Shown piece after piece: positions 25,609-33,703 of a stretch of 61,865 nucleotides of DNA. The notes beneath the pieces are model-generated. The model had not been told where the DNA came from. It saw only the letters and a program-made list of their open reading frames with translations, and ran no database searches. The stretch's first letter is position 1, and every line of letters starts with the position of its first letter. Made by a program: the position numbers and the translations under genes. Origin of the DNA: an uncultured Collinsella sp. (GTDB taxonomy: Bacteria > Actinomycetota > Coriobacteriia > Coriobacteriales > Coriobacteriaceae); the NCBI GenBank assembly GCA_900542825.1, contig UQOY01000012.1:1-61865 (forward strand), written 5' to 3'.

Positions 25609-26055
25609 CTACAGCTGCTCGAGCATAGCGGTGCAACCGGCGAGCACATCGCGGTAGGTGGCATCGAAATTGCCAGTGTACCAGGGGTCGGCCACGTCGC
25701 CGGGGCGATCGGTCCAATCGAGCAGGCGCGAGATCTTGCCATCGGGGTCCTTGCCAAAGATGCGGTATAGGCCGCGGGCGTTTTCATCGTCCATATAGAC
25801 AATGTGATCCCAGTTGCCATACTCCGCGCGACGCACCTGACGTGCGCGATGTGCGACGACGGGAATCCCAACCTCGCGTAGCTTGGCAACGGTGCCGTGA
25901 TGTGGCGGGTTGCCGATCTCCTCGGTCGAGGTCGCGGCGGAATCGATGACAAACTCGTCCGCGCGTCCGGCGCGGTGCACCAGCTCGGTAAACACCGACT
26001 CGGCCATCGTCGAGCGGCAGATATTCCCATAGCAGATAAACAGTACGCGTTGCAT
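25609..26055 (-). CDS. Low-molecular-weight protein tyrosine phosphatase
   Basis: A 148-aa cytoplasmic phosphatase. The catalytic P-loop at the N terminus is LFICYGNICRSTMAE (C-x5-R-S) and the general-acid region near the C terminus is WTDRPGDVADPWYTG, with Asp-Pro. The ATG at 26055 follows GAAAGGAAA; upstream in-frame residues lack homology. Family members dephosphorylate protein tyrosine or arginine, often in cell-envelope polysaccharide control. It is downstream of, and in the same direction as, the MFS gene. Confidence 0.9.
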   Translation of the reverse strand: MQRVLFICYGNICRSTMAESVFTELVHRAGRADEFVIDSAATSTEEIGNPPHHGTVAKLREVGIPVVAHRARQVRRAEYGNWDHIVYMDDENARGLYRIFGKDPDGKISRLLDWTDRPGDVADPWYTGNFDATYRDVLAGCTAMLEQL

Positions 26056-26106
26056 ACGCGGTTTCCTTTCGATCGCCATCATCGAGCTCGAGTATCGCAT
26101 CTACGC

Positions 26107-27348
26107 CTACACCCTCGCCCTCGCCCGCTTGCGCTCCCAACGTGCCAGCTTAATCGTCACCAGCGTAAGCGCCCAGGCCACAAGCGAGAACACGGCACCA
26201 ACCGCGCCCACGTACGCAATGCCGACGCTGCTTACTACGGTGCCGCCCACTGCGGTGCCAAACGAGATGCCGACGTTAAACGCCATGGGCTCAACCGAAC
26301 TTGCAAGTACCATCGACTTGGGATGGCGGCTGCGCGCCACGTCCATAAAGTGTGTGATGCACGAGACCGAGAATAGGTACATGAGTATCGCTAGGCTAAA
26401 GACAAAGACGAGCGCGAGCGGCATGGCGCTACCCACGGCGAACAGCCCGAGTAACGCCGCAGCCTGCAGCACAAACGTCACAAGCAACGCCTTCATGCCA
26501 AAGCGCGCATCGATCCATCCGCCCAGGATGTTCGAGATCAGGCAGAACACGCCGTAGGCCATAAGCGTGGTGCTGGCTTGAACGGTGCCCATGCCCAGCA
26601 CCTGCTCTAGATAGGGCGTCACGTAGCCGTAGAACACATAGACCGATCCCACGCCAAACAAGAAGATGAGCATGCCGGTGATGATGCTCGGCTCGCGCAG
26701 CAGACCCGCCTGCTCACGAAAGGTGGCAGGCTCGTCGGTTTGTCCAGCGCGCGGCATAAACGCCACGAGCGCTCCGCAGATCAAAACGGCAAAGGTTAGC
26801 GTGCCGTACATGGCCACGTGCCAATCGAGCGTGTCGGCCACAAACTTGCCAATCGAGGTTACAAAGACCATCGCCACGGAAAACGCACCATATACCACCG
26901 AGATGGCAAGCGAAGTTTGCTGCGGGGACAGAAGCTCGGGGATGTACGTCACGCCCACGGCGAGCAGTGCACCCGAGACGGAGCCCAGGACAATGCGCGA
27001 GATAAACAGCACCTGGAAGTTGGGCGCCAACGCCATGACCAGGTTGCCGAGCACAAAGACGATGCTGTAGCACACGAGCAGCTGGTAGCGGCGGAATCGC
27101 CCCGTGCTGAGCGCAAGCACCGGCGTCGCGATGGCGTAGACAAGCGCAAACACGCTGATGAGCTGGCCCGCAGTGGCAAGCGATACGCCGAGTTCCGTTG
27201 CCAGGTCACTTTCGATGCCGATGACCACGAATTCGGAGCAGCCGAGCGAGAATCCCAACAGCACGAGCAGCGCTAGGCAGAGCTTGGTGCGCGCGGGGGA
27301 GAGCGCGGCGGCGGTTGACTTACTTTTAGGCGTGGTTGCGGCGGTCAA
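26107..27348 (-). CDS. MFS transporter (DHA1-like)
   Basis: A 413-aa permease with about 12 hydrophobic segments. The N-terminal LGFSLGCSEFVVIGIESDLA and the motif-A-like ALSTGRFRRYQLL are typical of the DHA1 sugar-efflux/drug-efflux group. It ends in a basic tail. The best start is the TTG at 27348, 8 nt after GGAG; the open frame extends 143 codons further upstream, but that part is low-complexity read-through antisense to the next gene. Substrate unknown. Divergently placed to the LpdD-Idi gene. Confidence 0.82.
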   Translation of the reverse strand: MTAATTPKSKSTAAALSPARTKLCLALLVLLGFSLGCSEFVVIGIESDLATELGVSLATAGQLISVFALVYAIATPVLALSTGRFRRYQLLVCYSIVFVLGNLVMALAPNFQVLFISRIVLGSVSGALLAVGVTYIPELLSPQQTSLAISVVYGAFSVAMVFVTSIGKFVADTLDWHVAMYGTLTFAVLICGALVAFMPRAGQTDEPATFREQAGLLREPSIITGMLIFLFGVGSVYVFYGYVTPYLEQVLGMGTVQASTTLMAYGVFCLISNILGGWIDARFGMKALLVTFVLQAAALLGLFAVGSAMPLALVFVFSLAILMYLFSVSCITHFMDVARSRHPKSMVLASSVEPMAFNVGISFGTAVGGTVVSSVGIAYVGAVGAVFSLVAWALTLVTIKLARWERKRARARV

Positions 27349-27406
27349 GATTGTCACTCCAATGTCGCATGAATAAGCGGGATTCAATCCCTGCAACTCT
27401 AACAGA

Positions 27407-27437
27407 ATGCGACAAAGGGGCAGTCCCTTTGTTACAT
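27407..27437. repeat. REP-like hairpin (GACAAAGGG type), copy a
   Basis: GCGACAAAGGG and TCCCTTTGTTAC form an imperfect palindrome between the divergent MFS and LpdD-Idi genes. Related units occur at 28453, 33503 and 40193. It contributes the TTGTTA used as a -35. Confidence 0.65.
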
Positions 27438-27469
27438 GGAGAGCTTGCCTGTATAGTCGCAATACAGGC
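27429..27469 (+). promoter_or_regulatory. Promoter and overlapping palindrome for the UbiD/UbiX locus
   Basis: TTGTTA (27429-27434), a 17-nt spacer and TATAGT (27452-27457). A palindrome, GCCTGTAT (27447-27454) and ATACAGGC (27462-27469), covers the -10 and start site and is a candidate operator, perhaps for the MerR regulator encoded at 32639 (inference). Confidence 0.6.
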
Positions 27470-27509
27470 GAAGATGGTCTCAGGTACATCGCGGGCGACA
27501 GGAGATCCC

Positions 27510-28457
27510 ATGGGTATGCACACGACAAAGGTTGCAGTGGGCGAGGGCAAGTTTGTGCTCGAGGCCCAGTTGACGGTGACGCCGCGAGGCATGGCGGTGT
27601 ACGCCTGCTCGCCGGAGTTTGCGCACCTGGGCGCCACGGCGCAGGCCATTCCGCGCCCCGAGCCCGGCCGTACGGCGACGGTGAGCATCCTGGCCGTTCC
27701 GTGCCATCGAGACGAGATCCCAGCGCACGATATTGCGGCGGCGCTGGCCACGCGCTTTGGCGTGCCGGTCGTTGCAAGCACGGGTTTTCATGTTGAACAG
27801 GCGAGTGGTGACGACCTGCAGCGCGTGCTCGACACCACCAAGGAGCTCATCGCCGCGCTCGAGGAGGCCGCAGCCCGCATTCTGCGCGCCGGCTGGGATG
27901 AGGGCGGCGCGGGCGCCGAGGTCGTGGCGGTCGATGCCGCGACCGGCGAGGCGCTTGGCCCCGTCGACCGCATCGATGCCCATGCCGGTGTGGGCATCCT
28001 GCATCAGGCATTTCTGACGCTTTTGGTCGAGGGCCGGGGCGAAGACGCGCGCCTGCTGCTCTGTCGCCGCAGCCCGCTCAAACGCCTGTGGGGCGGAGTG
28101 CTGGCCGATGGCTGCGCCGGCCATCCGCTCCCCGGGGAAGACGTCGCGGTCGCCACGGCGCGTCGCATCAACGAAGAGCTCGGCATTGCGCGCGAGCCAG
28201 ATCAGCTCGAGCACCTCGGACACGTGGCGTACCGCGAGGACCACGGCGACGGCCGCTGCGAGTGCGAATGGTGCGAGGTCTACCTTGCTCATGTTGAGCC
28301 CGGCGAGCTGCATATCAACCAAGAGGAGATCTCGGAGGTGCGCCGCGTGGCCCCGTCCGAGCTCAAAGGCTACCTGCAGGGTCACCCTGAGCAGCTGGCC
28401 CCCTGGCTCCGCGAGGCCCTCAGCGACCCATCCATCCGTACGGCCCTCGCTATGTGA
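27510..28457 (+). CDS. LpdD-like domain fused to an isopentenyl-diphosphate isomerase-like Nudix domain
   Basis: A 315-aa two-domain protein. Residues about 1-118 resemble LpdD, the third component of lactobacillus gallate decarboxylase (LpdB/C/D): TVTPRGMAVYACS, VPCHRDEIPAHDIAAAL and STGFHVEQASGDD. Residues about 138-305 resemble type-1 IPP isomerase. All five metal ligands of E. coli Idi have counterparts: His158, His165, His205, Glu251 and Glu253. The position of catalytic Cys67 holds Ala203, with Cys202 beside it. IPP isomerase makes dimethylallyl-PP, the source of the prenyl group UbiX adds to FMN; UbiX and UbiD lie just downstream. The ATG at 27510 follows AGGAGA; GTG/ATG alternatives change a few residues only. 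The LpdD assignment rests on motif recall. Confidence 0.7.
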   Translation: MGMHTTKVAVGEGKFVLEAQLTVTPRGMAVYACSPEFAHLGATAQAIPRPEPGRTATVSILAVPCHRDEIPAHDIAAALATRFGVPVVASTGFHVEQASGDDLQRVLDTTKELIAALEEAAARILRAGWDEGGAGAEVVAVDAATGEALGPVDRIDAHAGVGILHQAFLTLLVEGRGEDARLLLCRRSPLKRLWGGVLADGCAGHPLPGEDVAVATARRINEELGIAREPDQLEHLGHVAYREDHGDGRCECEWCEVYLAHVEPGELHINQEEISEVRRVAPSELKGYLQGHPEQLAPWLREALSDPSIRTALAM

Positions 28458-28551
28458 CAAAGGGACAGTCCCTCTGTCGCGTCCAAACCGTCACAACATT
28501 CGGCGAAAATCTCGAAAACGAGGAAAAGCATCGAATGTTGTGACGGTTTTT
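28453..28551. repeat. Two consecutive REP-like hairpins after the LpdD-Idi gene
   Basis: First, TGTGACAAAGGGACAGTCCC (28453-28480) overlaps the stop codon. Second, a foldback at 28485-28551 has arms AAACCGTCACAACATTCG and CGAATGTTGTGACGGTTT, an inner CTCGA/CGAG pairing and a terminal T5. The same two units in the same order follow the MerR gene at 33503-33619. The second may terminate transcription. Confidence 0.75.
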
Positions 28552-28699
28552 GTCCAGGGGATCGCTTCTCATCCAAAAATCCCGCTTGACTGTATTGCAA
28601 CAACACAGCGCAACGTAAGGGGTGTCCGATAACGGGCGCCCCTTTTAAGTGGCAACGTTGCTGCGAATCCGGAGCGCCCCCAATAAGAAAGGTGGGGAG

Positions 28700-30157
28700 A
28701 TGGAAGCGGAAAAGAAGGCGTTTAAGATCACCAAGCGCGAAATTGGCTTTGTGCTGGGTATCGTTGTCTTTTTGCTGGTGAAGTTTCTTCCTTTGGCAGA
28801 GCTGAGCTCGACGGTCGAGCTTACGGTCGGCGGTCAGACCTGTCTGGCGTTGACGCTCGCCACGGTGGTGTTCTGGGCGTGTGGCGTGGCACAGCCGGGC
28901 TTTGTGGGCCTGCTCTACTGCGCGCTGCTCGTTCTGTTTAAGGTGTGCGTGGACGACACGGGCGCCGCGAGCATCTCGGCGACGGTCGCCTCCACGTTTA
29001 GCTCGTGGACTAAGGCCACTATGTGGCTCGTCATCGGCGCCTACCTCATCGCCAGTGCGGTCAAGGAGTCGGGCCTGGGCGAGCGCATCGCCTATGCGTT
29101 TATGCTCAAGTTCGTGCGCGACGCCAAGTCGCTCACCATCTCGATCTTCGCGCTCACCTTTGTGCTGTCGCTGCTGATCCCGCATCCGTTCCCCCGCGCC
29201 TTCCTCATCCTCGCCGTCGTCTCGGTCATTGCCGAGTCCGCCGGCTACGGTGACGACGACCGCGGCAAGCTCGGCTTCCTTGTGTTTGCCGCTGCCGCCC
29301 CGGGCTCTATGTTCTTCCTGACGGGCGACTCCACGCTCAACCCGCTCGTTGCGCAGTACAGCGCCGAGGCCGGCGGCATGAGCCCGTCCTTTGTCGACTG
29401 GTTCCTGTACATGAGCGTGCCTATGCTGGTCGCGCTGCTGTGCACCCTGTTCCTGGGCCTCTTTCTCTTTAAGCCCAGCAAGGAGCTCGTCTACGGTCGC
29501 GAGCAGATCGTGGCCAAGCAGGCCGCGCTCGGTAAGCTCTCCGTCAAGGAGATCCGCACCATCGTGTGGCTCGTCATCGCCATCGCGCTGTGGCTCACCG
29601 TCTCGGGCGATTACATCGGCTGGGTCACCCTGGCCATTGGCGTCGCTCTCGCCATGCCCATCATCGGCGAGGTCCTCACGCCCGCCAGCTGGAACGCCGT
29701 CGACATCAAGTCCCTCATGTTCCTGACGGCCGCCATGGCCGTGGGCTCCGTGGGCGGCGCCACCGGCATGAACGCCTGGATCGCCGACGTCGTGCTTCCC
29801 AGCTCCGTGCCCGAGAACATCTTCCTGTTCGCCCTGCTCGTCGCCGCGCTCTCCATGATCATCCACATGTTTATGGGCTCGGTCATGGCCGTGCTCGGCG
29901 TGTGCGTGCCGGCGTTCATCAGCTTTGCGGCCGGCTCCAGCGTGAGCCCGCTCGCCGTGGCGCTCATCGTCTTCACGTCCATCAACATCCACTACATCCT
30001 GCCGTTCCATAACCTGCCGATCCTTATCGGCGAGGGCAAGGACGCCGGCGGCTACACCTCCAAAGAGGCCATGCGCATGGGCATTCCCCTCACTGCGGTC
30101 GTCTTTATCGTCGTGCTGGTCGAGGCCGCCTGGTTCCACCTCTTTGGCCTGATGTAA
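28700..30157 (+). CDS. DASS/SLC13-family anion transporter
   Basis: A 485-aa permease with about 11-12 hydrophobic segments, of the divalent anion:sodium symporter type (dicarboxylates, sulfate, tartrate). Supporting segments: TFSSWTKATMWLVIGAYLIA, LTGDSTLNPLVAQYS, FLTAAMAVGSVGGATGMNAW, and the C-terminal NIHYILPFHNLPILIGEG, matching the family's second clamshell. The ATG at 28700 follows GAAAGGTGGGG. Its position between the LpdD-Idi and UbiD genes suggests it imports the carboxylate that UbiD decarboxylates, or exchanges substrate and product. Confidence 0.82.
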   Translation: MEAEKKAFKITKREIGFVLGIVVFLLVKFLPLAELSSTVELTVGGQTCLALTLATVVFWACGVAQPGFVGLLYCALLVLFKVCVDDTGAASISATVASTFSSWTKATMWLVIGAYLIASAVKESGLGERIAYAFMLKFVRDAKSLTISIFALTFVLSLLIPHPFPRAFLILAVVSVIAESAGYGDDDRGKLGFLVFAAAAPGSMFFLTGDSTLNPLVAQYSAEAGGMSPSFVDWFLYMSVPMLVALLCTLFLGLFLFKPSKELVYGREQIVAKQAALGKLSVKEIRTIVWLVIAIALWLTVSGDYIGWVTLAIGVALAMPIIGEVLTPASWNAVDIKSLMFLTAAMAVGSVGGATGMNAWIADVVLPSSVPENIFLFALLVAALSMIIHMFMGSVMAVLGVCVPAFISFAAGSSVSPLAVALIVFTSINIHYILPFHNLPILIGEGKDAGGYTSKEAMRMGIPLTAVVFIVVLVEAAWFHLFGLM

Positions 30158-30251
30158 ACGGTCGAGTGCTTGGCTGTAATTAGCCGAGTGCTTGAACTGC
30201 GAGTGCCCGACCGCCCCATCTATGAGCGCCGTGGCCCCACTACGTTCCCCA

Positions 30252-30277
30252 GCCCGGCGGCACTCCCGCCGCCGGGC
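30252..30277 (+). other. GC hairpin just upstream of ubiD
   Basis: GCCCGGCGGC and GCCGCCGGGC pair around a short loop about 15 nt before the RBS (AAAGGAG). No T-run follows. It may tune ubiD translation or protect the processed 5' end. Confidence 0.4.
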
Positions 30278-30299
30278 ACTCTCCCGAAAGGAGCACGCT

Positions 30300-31790
30300 A
30301 TGTCCACTACCGATGCTTCCCAGATCCACGACCTGCGCTCCGCACTCGACTTTTTGCGCGAGATGCCGGGCCAGCTGCTCGAGACCGACACCCAGGTCGA
30401 TCCCGATGCCGAGGTCTCGGGCGTCTATCGTCACGTCGGCGCCGGCGGCACCGTTATGCGTCCGACCAAAGAGGGTCCGGCGATGGTCTTCAACAACGTT
30501 AAGGGCTTTGACGATGCCAAGGTCTGCATCGGCATGCTTGCCAGCCGCAAGCGCGTTGCCGCCCTGCTCGACCTGGACGAGGAGCACCTGGGCCTCGAGA
30601 TCGGTAAACGCTTCGAGAACCTGATCGCGCCTAAGCAGATCGCCGAGGGTGCGCACATTGACTGCCAGGAGGTCGTGTACAAGGCGACCGACGAGGGCTT
30701 TGACCTGCGCAAGATTGTTCCCGCTCCCACCAACACGCCCGTCGACGGCGGCCCCTACATCACCATGGGCCTCGCCTACGGCACGAGCCCCGACGGCTCC
30801 CAGTCCGACGTGACCATCCACCGCTTCTCCTGCGTCGACAAGGACAAGCTCGCCATGTGGATCACTCCGGGCAGCCGTCACCTGGGTGCGTTCTTTGACG
30901 AGTACTGCCAGCGCGGCGAGGACATGCCCATCTCCATCTCCATCGGTCTGGACCCTGCCGTGTACATGTGCTGCGGCTTCGAGGCTCCCACCACGCCGCT
31001 CGGCTTCAACGAGCTGCAGATTGCCGGCGCCCTGCGCGGCCACGCCGTCGAGCTTGCCGACTGCGTTACCGTTCCGCAGAAGTGCATCGCCAATGCCGAG
31101 TACGTGCTCGAGGGCTACCTCATGCACGACGAGACCATCAACGAGGACGTTAACGGTCACGGCTACGCCATGCCCGAGTTCCCCGGCTACACCGGCGGCG
31201 CCAAGGTATGCCCGGTGATCAAGATCACCGCCGTCACCACGCGCGTCAATCCCATCATGGAGAGCTGTATCGGCCCTTCGCACGAGCACGTTTCCATGGC
31301 GGGCATCCCCACCGAGGCCTCAATCTACAAGATGGTCGAGACCGCTATCCCGGGCCGCCTGCTCAACGTCCACGCTGCCCCCTGCGGCGGCGGCAAGTTC
31401 GTTGCCATCATGCAGTTTAAGAAGTCGAGCAAAAATGACGAGGGCCGTCAGCGCAACGCCGCCATGCTCGCCTTCTCGGCATTCTCCGAGCTCAAGCATG
31501 TGATCCTTGTTGACGAGGACGTCGACATCTTCGACATGAGCGACGTGATGTGGGCCATGACCACGCGCTTCCAGGCTGACGTGGACCTCATCACCATCCC
31601 CGGCTGTCACTGCCACGTGCTCGACCCGTCCAACGACCCCGCGTTCGATCCTTCGATTCGCGAGCATGGCATCGCCTGCAAGGCCATCTTCGACTGCACG
31701 GTTCCGTTCGACCTCAAAAAGAACTTCATCCGCTCGCAGTTCATGGAGATCGACAAGGACAAGTGGGCTAGGGAGATTGCGGCGTTTTAA
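30300..31790 (+). CDS. ubiD: UbiD-family prenylated-FMN decarboxylase (LpdC-like)
   Basis: A 496-aa cytoplasmic decarboxylase or carboxylase using prenylated FMN made by UbiX. Family segments include DVTIHRFSC, the SRHLGAFFDEY stretch, IGLDPAV, EFPGYTGG (likely with the catalytic Glu), RVNPIMESCIGPSHEH and the C-terminal HCHVLDPSNDP. Length and these motifs are closest to the LpdC/gallate-decarboxylase branch, consistent with an LpdD-like partner upstream. The substrate could be an aromatic or hydroxyarylic acid. The ATG at 30300 follows AAAGGAG. The stop codon TAA sits in the loop of the first hairpin of repeat element E2. Confidence 0.88.
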   Translation: MSTTDASQIHDLRSALDFLREMPGQLLETDTQVDPDAEVSGVYRHVGAGGTVMRPTKEGPAMVFNNVKGFDDAKVCIGMLASRKRVAALLDLDEEHLGLEIGKRFENLIAPKQIAEGAHIDCQEVVYKATDEGFDLRKIVPAPTNTPVDGGPYITMGLAYGTSPDGSQSDVTIHRFSCVDKDKLAMWITPGSRHLGAFFDEYCQRGEDMPISISIGLDPAVYMCCGFEAPTTPLGFNELQIAGALRGHAVELADCVTVPQKCIANAEYVLEGYLMHDETINEDVNGHGYAMPEFPGYTGGAKVCPVIKITAVTTRVNPIMESCIGPSHEHVSMAGIPTEASIYKMVETAIPGRLLNVHAAPCGGGKFVAIMQFKKSSKNDEGRQRNAAMLAFSAFSELKHVILVDEDVDIFDMSDVMWAMTTRFQADVDLITIPGCHCHVLDPSNDPAFDPSIREHGIACKAIFDCTVPFDLKKNFIRSQFMEIDKDKWAREIAAF

Positions 31791-31924
31791 CAAACGCCGC
31801 ACCGGTTGACGCTGCGCCTGCCCCAAGCACCCCATCTCGCCGTTCAAACCGTCGCTCGTGTACAGAAGTACGCGTCGCTCCTCTTTCACGGCGACCTGGG
31901 GCACTTGGAGCCGGCTCGCTGACG
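31779..31924 (+). repeat. Structured intergenic element, copy E2
   Basis: First hairpin GCGGCGTTT / AAACGCCGC around loop TAAC (31779-31800), whose TAA is the ubiD stop. Then TTGACGCTGC, an outer stem built on CCAAG / CTTGG, the block ATCTCGCCGTTCAA, an inner GTAC-AGAA-GTAC hairpin, and CTCCTCTTTCACGGC, shared with E1. Lies between ubiD and ubiX. Confidence 0.75.
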
Positions 31925-31982
31925 TGTGCCTATTGAGCGATACCAATCAGACCGATAGCCATGGATTTTAAGGAGCAGGGAT

Positions 31983-32558
31983 ATGCCTTTTGATGTCCGT
32001 CCCCGTCGCATTGTCGTTGGCGTTTCGGGCGCCAGCGGTGCCGCGCTGGGCCTTGAGTGCCTCAAATGCCTGCGCCAGGCCGGTGCCGAGTCGGCACTTG
32101 TCGTCACGCGCGGGGGAGAGATCACCATCGAGCAGGAGCTCGGCATGACGCCCGACGAGTTTGCGTGCTATGCCGATGTGGTCTACGACAACAAGAACAT
32201 CGGCGCCGCCATCGCAAGCGGTACCTATCCGGTCGACGGTATGATCGTGGCGCCCTGCTCCATGAAGACGCTTGCCGGCATCGCGAGCGGCTACAGCGAA
32301 AACCTGTTGCTGCGCGCGGCCGACGTGCAGATGAAAGAGCAGCGCCGCCTGGTGCTCATGGTGCGCGAGACGCCCTTCAGCGCCATTCACATCGATAACA
32401 TGGCGCGCCTGGCGCGCGTGCCGGGCGTCATGCTCATGCCGCCCATGCTCACGTTTTACAACGGCCCCGCCACGCTTGATGACGCGGTGCATCACATCGC
32501 CGCCAAGGCACTCGAGGCCGTTGGCGTGTCGTGTGAAAACTATAAGCGCTGGTCATAG
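31983..32558 (+). CDS. ubiX: UbiX flavin prenyltransferase
   Basis: A 191-aa flavin prenyltransferase that joins a dimethylallyl group to reduced FMN, giving the prFMN cofactor of UbiD. The N-terminal IVVGVSGASGAALGLECL is the flavin-binding signature, followed by PCSMKTLAGIASGYSENLLLRAADV and LMVRETPFSAIHIDNM, both diagnostic. RBS AAGGAGC precedes the ATG. It is downstream of ubiD, separated by element E2, and followed by a terminator. Confidence 0.95.
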   Translation: MPFDVRPRRIVVGVSGASGAALGLECLKCLRQAGAESALVVTRGGEITIEQELGMTPDEFACYADVVYDNKNIGAAIASGTYPVDGMIVAPCSMKTLAGIASGYSENLLLRAADVQMKEQRRLVLMVRETPFSAIHIDNMARLARVPGVMLMPPMLTFYNGPATLDDAVHHIAAKALEAVGVSCENYKRWS

Positions 32559-32590
32559 GCGCATTTAGGGTAGGATACGAGTAGTGTTTG

Positions 32591-32620
32591 AGCCCGCTGC
32601 CCCTGTGGGCGGCGGGCTTT
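32591..32620 (+). terminator. Probable terminator after ubiX
   Basis: A 12-bp stem, AGCCCGCTGCCC (32591-32602) with GGGCGGCGGGCT (32607-32618), contains one wobble pair and has a CTGT loop; it is followed by only three Ts. Read-through into the MerR gene is possible. Confidence 0.55.
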
Positions 32621-32638
32621 GGTGTGTCGGGAGGACTT

Positions 32639-33508
32639 ATGCAGACGGGTATGTATGCGATTAGCGAGATGGCGAGCTTGTTTAACGTTTCGCGCCAAAC
32701 GCTCATCTACTACGACAAGATCGGCCTGTTTAAGCCCGCCGTGGTCAACGAGAAGGGCTACCGTTTCTATTCGCCCACGCAGATCCCGCTCATGCGTCTG
32801 ATCTGCATGCTGCGCGACCTGGGGCTCGAACTCGATGAGATCGACCGCTTGACCTCGACGTTCGACATTGGCGAGATGACCGATCACCTGCGCTCGCGGG
32901 TGCAGGCACTCGATGATCAGATTGCCGGGCTCAAAGCCGAGCGCGCGAGCGTGCAGGAGCGTCTGAGCTTTTACGACGAGGCGGTCTATTGGCGCGAGCG
33001 CGAGGGCAAACCGGAGCTCAAGCAGTTTGAGCGCCGCTATGTGGTCTTTGAGGAATTTCCGGGCGACATCGAGCGCGGCCGCTCGATGCTTCATCCCACG
33101 CTTATGCGGGCGATTCTGCGCATGCGTGCGCTGACGGGTACGCGCCCCATGCGCGGCTGGGGTGCCATGCTGCGTCGCGAGGCACTGCATTCCGACGACC
33201 CCATCGCCGGTGCCGGCTCCTTTGCCGTGCTGCCGCGCGGTGCCGAGGAAATGCTGCCGAGCGATTCAGCCGAGCTGGCGGAGATTGGCGTCGAGGTACT
33301 GCCCGAGGGCACGTACCTGTGCATGAGCCGCTGGGGTATGCCATACGAGCCCGAGGGCATCCGCGCCGTCGTGGCCTGCATGGACAAGCACGCACTCCGG
33401 CCCATCGGCAACGCTTTCGATTTCTGCTACCTCGATACCACGAGCTACGACGAGTCCCACCAAGAGGACTTCTGCTGCATCCAAATCCCCGTCGCCCTCC
33501 AGATGTGA
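32639..33508 (+). CDS. MerR-family regulator with a GyrI-like effector domain
   Basis: A 289-aa activator of the BmrR type. The N-terminal MerR winged helix is MYAISEMASLFNVSRQTLIYYDKIGLFKP, followed by the YRFYSPTQ wing. A dimerisation coiled coil (about residues 80-120, QALDDQIAGLKAERASVQ) comes next, then an effector domain (about 130-289) with WGMPYEP and the terminal IQIPV strand. The ATG at 32639 follows GGGAGG at short spacing; the ATG at 32651 is an alternative. Last gene of the UbiD/UbiX locus and its likely ligand-responsive regulator. Confidence 0.8.
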   Translation: MQTGMYAISEMASLFNVSRQTLIYYDKIGLFKPAVVNEKGYRFYSPTQIPLMRLICMLRDLGLELDEIDRLTSTFDIGEMTDHLRSRVQALDDQIAGLKAERASVQERLSFYDEAVYWREREGKPELKQFERRYVVFEEFPGDIERGRSMLHPTLMRAILRMRALTGTRPMRGWGAMLRREALHSDDPIAGAGSFAVLPRGAEEMLPSDSAELAEIGVEVLPEGTYLCMSRWGMPYEPEGIRAVVACMDKHALRPIGNAFDFCYLDTTSYDESHQEDFCCIQIPVALQM

Positions 33509-33619
33509 CAAGGGGGCTGCTCCTTCGTCACATTCGTGGTGTGGCTGCTGCCCAAACCGTCACAACATTCGATGAAAATCTCGAAATCGAGGAAAAGCGT
33601 CGAATGTTGTGACGGTTTT
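33503..33619. repeat. Two consecutive REP-like hairpins after the MerR gene
   Basis: ATGTGACAAGGGGGC (from 33503) with its complement overlaps the stop codon. A foldback at 33554-33619 has arms AAACCGTCACAACATTCG / CGAATGTTGTGACGGTTT and inner CTCGA-AAT-CGAG. Same pair and order as at 28453-28551, so the two units may spread or act as one module. Confidence 0.75.
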
Positions 33620-33703
33620 CCTGTCTGTGCCGGCGAGCTCAAGCGCCGTCTGGGGGTATAAGGCTAGCAAGTGTTTATTTGCGAGGCCTAAGGGGCGCCC
33701 CGT

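Noticed and set aside
27349..27777. N-terminal extension of the MFS transporter
   Set aside because: The extra 143 codons overlap the LpdD-Idi gene antisense and its promoter; a TTG with a good Shine-Dalgarno at 27348 precedes the first transmembrane helix.
28382..30391. A 669-codon open frame on the minus strand
   Set aside because: Antisense to the DASS transporter; highly charged repetitive translation without domains.
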